This document shows positions 16,573 to 17,947 of a DNA stretch of 17,947 bases, in pieces. The stretch's first letter is position 1. Every line of letters begins with the position of its first letter. The stretch comes from an uncultured bacterium (lineage in GTDB: Bacteria; Gemmatimonadota; Gemmatimonadetes; Longimicrobiales; RSA9), in contig CALBZE010000141.1 of the NCBI GenBank assembly GCA_937889645.1, positions 1 through 17,947 on the forward strand, written 5' to 3'. The translations under genes and the position numbers were made by a program. The notes under the pieces were generated by a model. The model saw only the letters and a program-made list of their open reading frames with translations, searched no databases and was not told the origin of the DNA.

Positions 16573-17947
16573 ATGCGGATCAACATCATCGGCGGCGGGC
16601 CCGGCGGGCTGTACTCGGGGATCCTCCTCAAGCGCGCCGACCCGTCGCACGAGATCGTCGTTTACGAGCGCAACCGCTTCAACGACCCGTTCGGCTTCGG
16701 CGTCGTCTTCTCCGACGCCACCGGCCACGCCCTCGCCGACGCCGACCCGCCCACCTTCGCCGCGATGGAGCGCCGCTTCGCCCACTGGGACGACATCGAC
16801 ATCCACTACGACGGCCACGTCGTCACCTCGACCGGCCACGGCTTCAGCGGGCTGTCGCGTCGCGCGCTCCTCGAGATCCTGACCGCGCGGGCCACGGAAC
16901 TGGGCGTTGACATCCGTTTCGGGTGCGACGTCGCCGAGCCCGAAGCGCTCGCGGACGCGGACCTCGTCATCGCCGCCGACGGCGTGAACAGCGCCACGCG
17001 CGAGCGCTACCGCGAGCATTTCCGCCCGACGATCGACGTGCGCCCGAACCGCTTCGTCTGGCTCGGCACGACCCGCCCGTTCCCGGCCTTCACCTTCTTC
17101 TTCAAGTGGGACCGGCACGGGCTCTGGCGCGTGCACGCCTACCAGTTCGAGGACGGGCTCTCGACCTTCATCGTCGAGACGACGGACGCGACGTGGCGCT
17201 CCGCCGGCCTCGACCCCGACGACGAGGCCGCGACGATCGCCTTCTGCGAGGCGCTCTTCGCGGAAGAACTCCAGGGGCACCGACTGCTGGCGAACCGCTC
17301 GATCTGGCGCCAGTTCCCCACGGTCCGGAACGAGCGCTGGAGCCACGTGATCGAGACCGCCGACGGCCGCCGCACCCCGATCGTCCTCATCGGCGACGCC
17401 GCGCACACCGCCCACTTCTCCATCGGCTCCGGCACCAAGCTCGCCATGGAGGACGCGATCGCGCTCGTCGCCGCGCTGCAGGCGGAGCCGGACGTGGCTC
17501 GCGCACTCGAGGCGTACGAGGTCGCCCGCCGCCCGACGGTCGAGAGCCTCCAGCGCGCCGCGCAGGTCAGCCTCGAGTGGTTCGAGGGCACCGAGCGCTT
17601 CTGGGGCACGCACCCGCTGCAGTTCGCCTTCAACCTGCTGACCCGATCGCTGCGGATAACACACGATAACCTGAGGGTCCGGGACCCCGAATTCGTGGCG
17701 CGGGTGGACGCATGGTTCGCCGAGCAGGCCGAGCGGCAGGCGCGGGGTGAGCCGACGGACGCCGCGCCCCCCGCCGCGCCCCCGATCACCGCCGCCGACG
17801 GCGGCACGCCCGCGGCCAGCGCCGAAGGCGCCGCCCCTCCCGCGCCGCAGGCGCCCCCACCGCCGCACGCGGCCCTACCCGCCGCGAAGCGGCCACCCGC
17901 CGGCGAGCGAAGCGAGCCGGCCAACCCCGCGCCGCAGGCGCCCCCCC
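16573..17947 (+). CDS. Salicylyl-CoA 5-hydroxylase / aminobenzoyl-CoA monooxygenase, partial
   Basis: An open frame of 458 codons with no stop before the window end. It is an FAD aromatic hydroxylase of the PHBH fold. GGGPGG (7-12) binds FAD, FGFGVVFSDATG (40-51) and ADGVNSATRERY (135-146) follow, and GDAAHTAHFSIGSGTKLAMEDA (274-295 overall) is the flavin-contact segment characteristic of salicylyl-CoA 5-hydroxylase and 2-aminobenzoyl-CoA monooxygenase/reductase. The hydroxylase ends near DPEFVARVDAWF (371-382). From about 391 a Pro/Ala-rich stretch of 68 or more residues begins, and the window stops inside it. Relatives continue into an old-yellow-enzyme reductase domain, which may lie beyond. 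ATG 16573 has GGAAGGGC upstream, 23 nt after the dehydrogenase stop. It is probably the key oxygenase of the cluster; substrate unresolved. Confidence 0.9.
   Translation, partial: MRINIIGGGPGGLYSGILLKRADPSHEIVVYERNRFNDPFGFGVVFSDATGHALADADPPTFAAMERRFAHWDDIDIHYDGHVVTSTGHGFSGLSRRALLEILTARATELGVDIRFGCDVAEPEALADADLVIAADGVNSATRERYREHFRPTIDVRPNRFVWLGTTRPFPAFTFFFKWDRHGLWRVHAYQFEDGLSTFIVETTDATWRSAGLDPDDEAATIAFCEALFAEELQGHRLLANRSIWRQFPTVRNERWSHVIETADGRRTPIVLIGDAAHTAHFSIGSGTKLAMEDAIALVAALQAEPDVARALEAYEVARRPTVESLQRAAQVSLEWFEGTERFWGTHPLQFAFNLLTRSLRITHDNLRVRDPEFVARVDAWFAEQAERQARGEPTDAAPPAAPPITAADGGTPAASAEGAAPPAPQAPPPPHAALPAAKRPPAGERSEPANPAPQAPP
17841..17945. repeat. Direct repeat of a GC hairpin at the window end
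   Basis: CGCGCCGCAGGCGCCCCC occurs identically at 17841-17858 and 17928-17945, 87 nt (29 codons) apart and in the same reading frame, giving APQAPP twice. Each copy contains the hairpin GCGCC-GCA-GGCGC. Between them is GAGCGAAGCGAGC (17905-17917), a word of the kind often seen in dispersed repeats of GC-rich genomes. The window stops in the second copy, suggesting an assembly break on a repeat. Confidence 0.6.

Noticed and set aside
15449..17868. Two long - strand open frames (15449-16555 and 16552-17868)
   Set aside because: Mirrors of the acyl-CoA dehydrogenase and the partial monooxygenase, whose + frames carry complete motifs.

Overview
This window is a very GC-rich bacterial segment. 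It has tightly packed genes, several GTG starts, 4-nt ATGA/GTGA stop-start overlaps and long open shadow frames on the opposite strands. The gene set (FtsH, a MoeB-rhodanese fusion, a menaquinone/geranylgeranyl-type reductase, an aerobic aryl-CoA degradation cluster) fits a free-living heterotroph. It could belong to Chloroflexota, deep-branching Actinomycetota, Methylomirabilota/Rokubacteria or a similar lineage. Nothing here is diagnostic, so the phylum is left open. No phage, transposon, CRISPR, tRNA or rRNA is visible. Both ends run into GC-rich hairpin or repeat sequence, so the window may be a whole assembled contig.

Region 1-869 has no convincing gene. It is a repeat-rich intergenic zone holding a ~60-bp-period array of imperfect palindromes (132-308), a nested inverted-repeat structure (465-528), a hairpin with an A/T tract (564-588), a heptanucleotide tandem repeat (681-771) and a C-rich, G-poor leader. 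Next come a MoeB-rhodanese sulfur-carrier activating protein and a membrane PAS-GAF histidine kinase with no adjacent response regulator, both on the + strand.

Region 4069-9079 is on the - strand and reads ftsH, geranylgeranyl-reductase-type flavoprotein, GNAT acetyltransferase, PIG-L deacetylase, WbqC-like protein. The last three overlap by 4 nt each and look like one amino-sugar tailoring operon. Between the reductase and the GNAT gene lie a second cluster of the same heptanucleotide repeat and a 27-G homopolymer. FtsH has a lipobox-like cysteine at the end of its first hydrophobic segment. A 551-bp non-coding stretch then separates ftsH from a divergent GT4 glycosyltransferase, whose C-terminus carries 16-residue tandem repeats.

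Region 10927-17947 is an aerobic CoA-thioester aromatic-acid cluster. A benzoate-CoA-ligase-family gene on the - strand diverges, across a 72-bp promoter region, from a + strand operon: creatininase-family amidohydrolase, SDR, RidA-like protein, crotonase, acyl-CoA dehydrogenase, and the N-terminal hydroxylase half of a salicylyl-CoA 5-hydroxylase / 2-aminobenzoyl-CoA monooxygenase-type flavoprotein, cut by the window end inside a Pro/Ala-rich linker. The proposed logic is: the ligase makes the aryl-CoA; the flavoprotein hydroxylates and perhaps reduces the ring; the dehydrogenases, crotonase and hydrolase open and shorten it in a beta-oxidation-like way. The Rid protein lacks the deaminase arginine, and the crotonase lacks both classical glutamates. 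With the creatininase-type hydrolase, these make this the most interesting part of the window. The substrate (2-aminobenzoate, salicylate or another) cannot be fixed from sequence alone.
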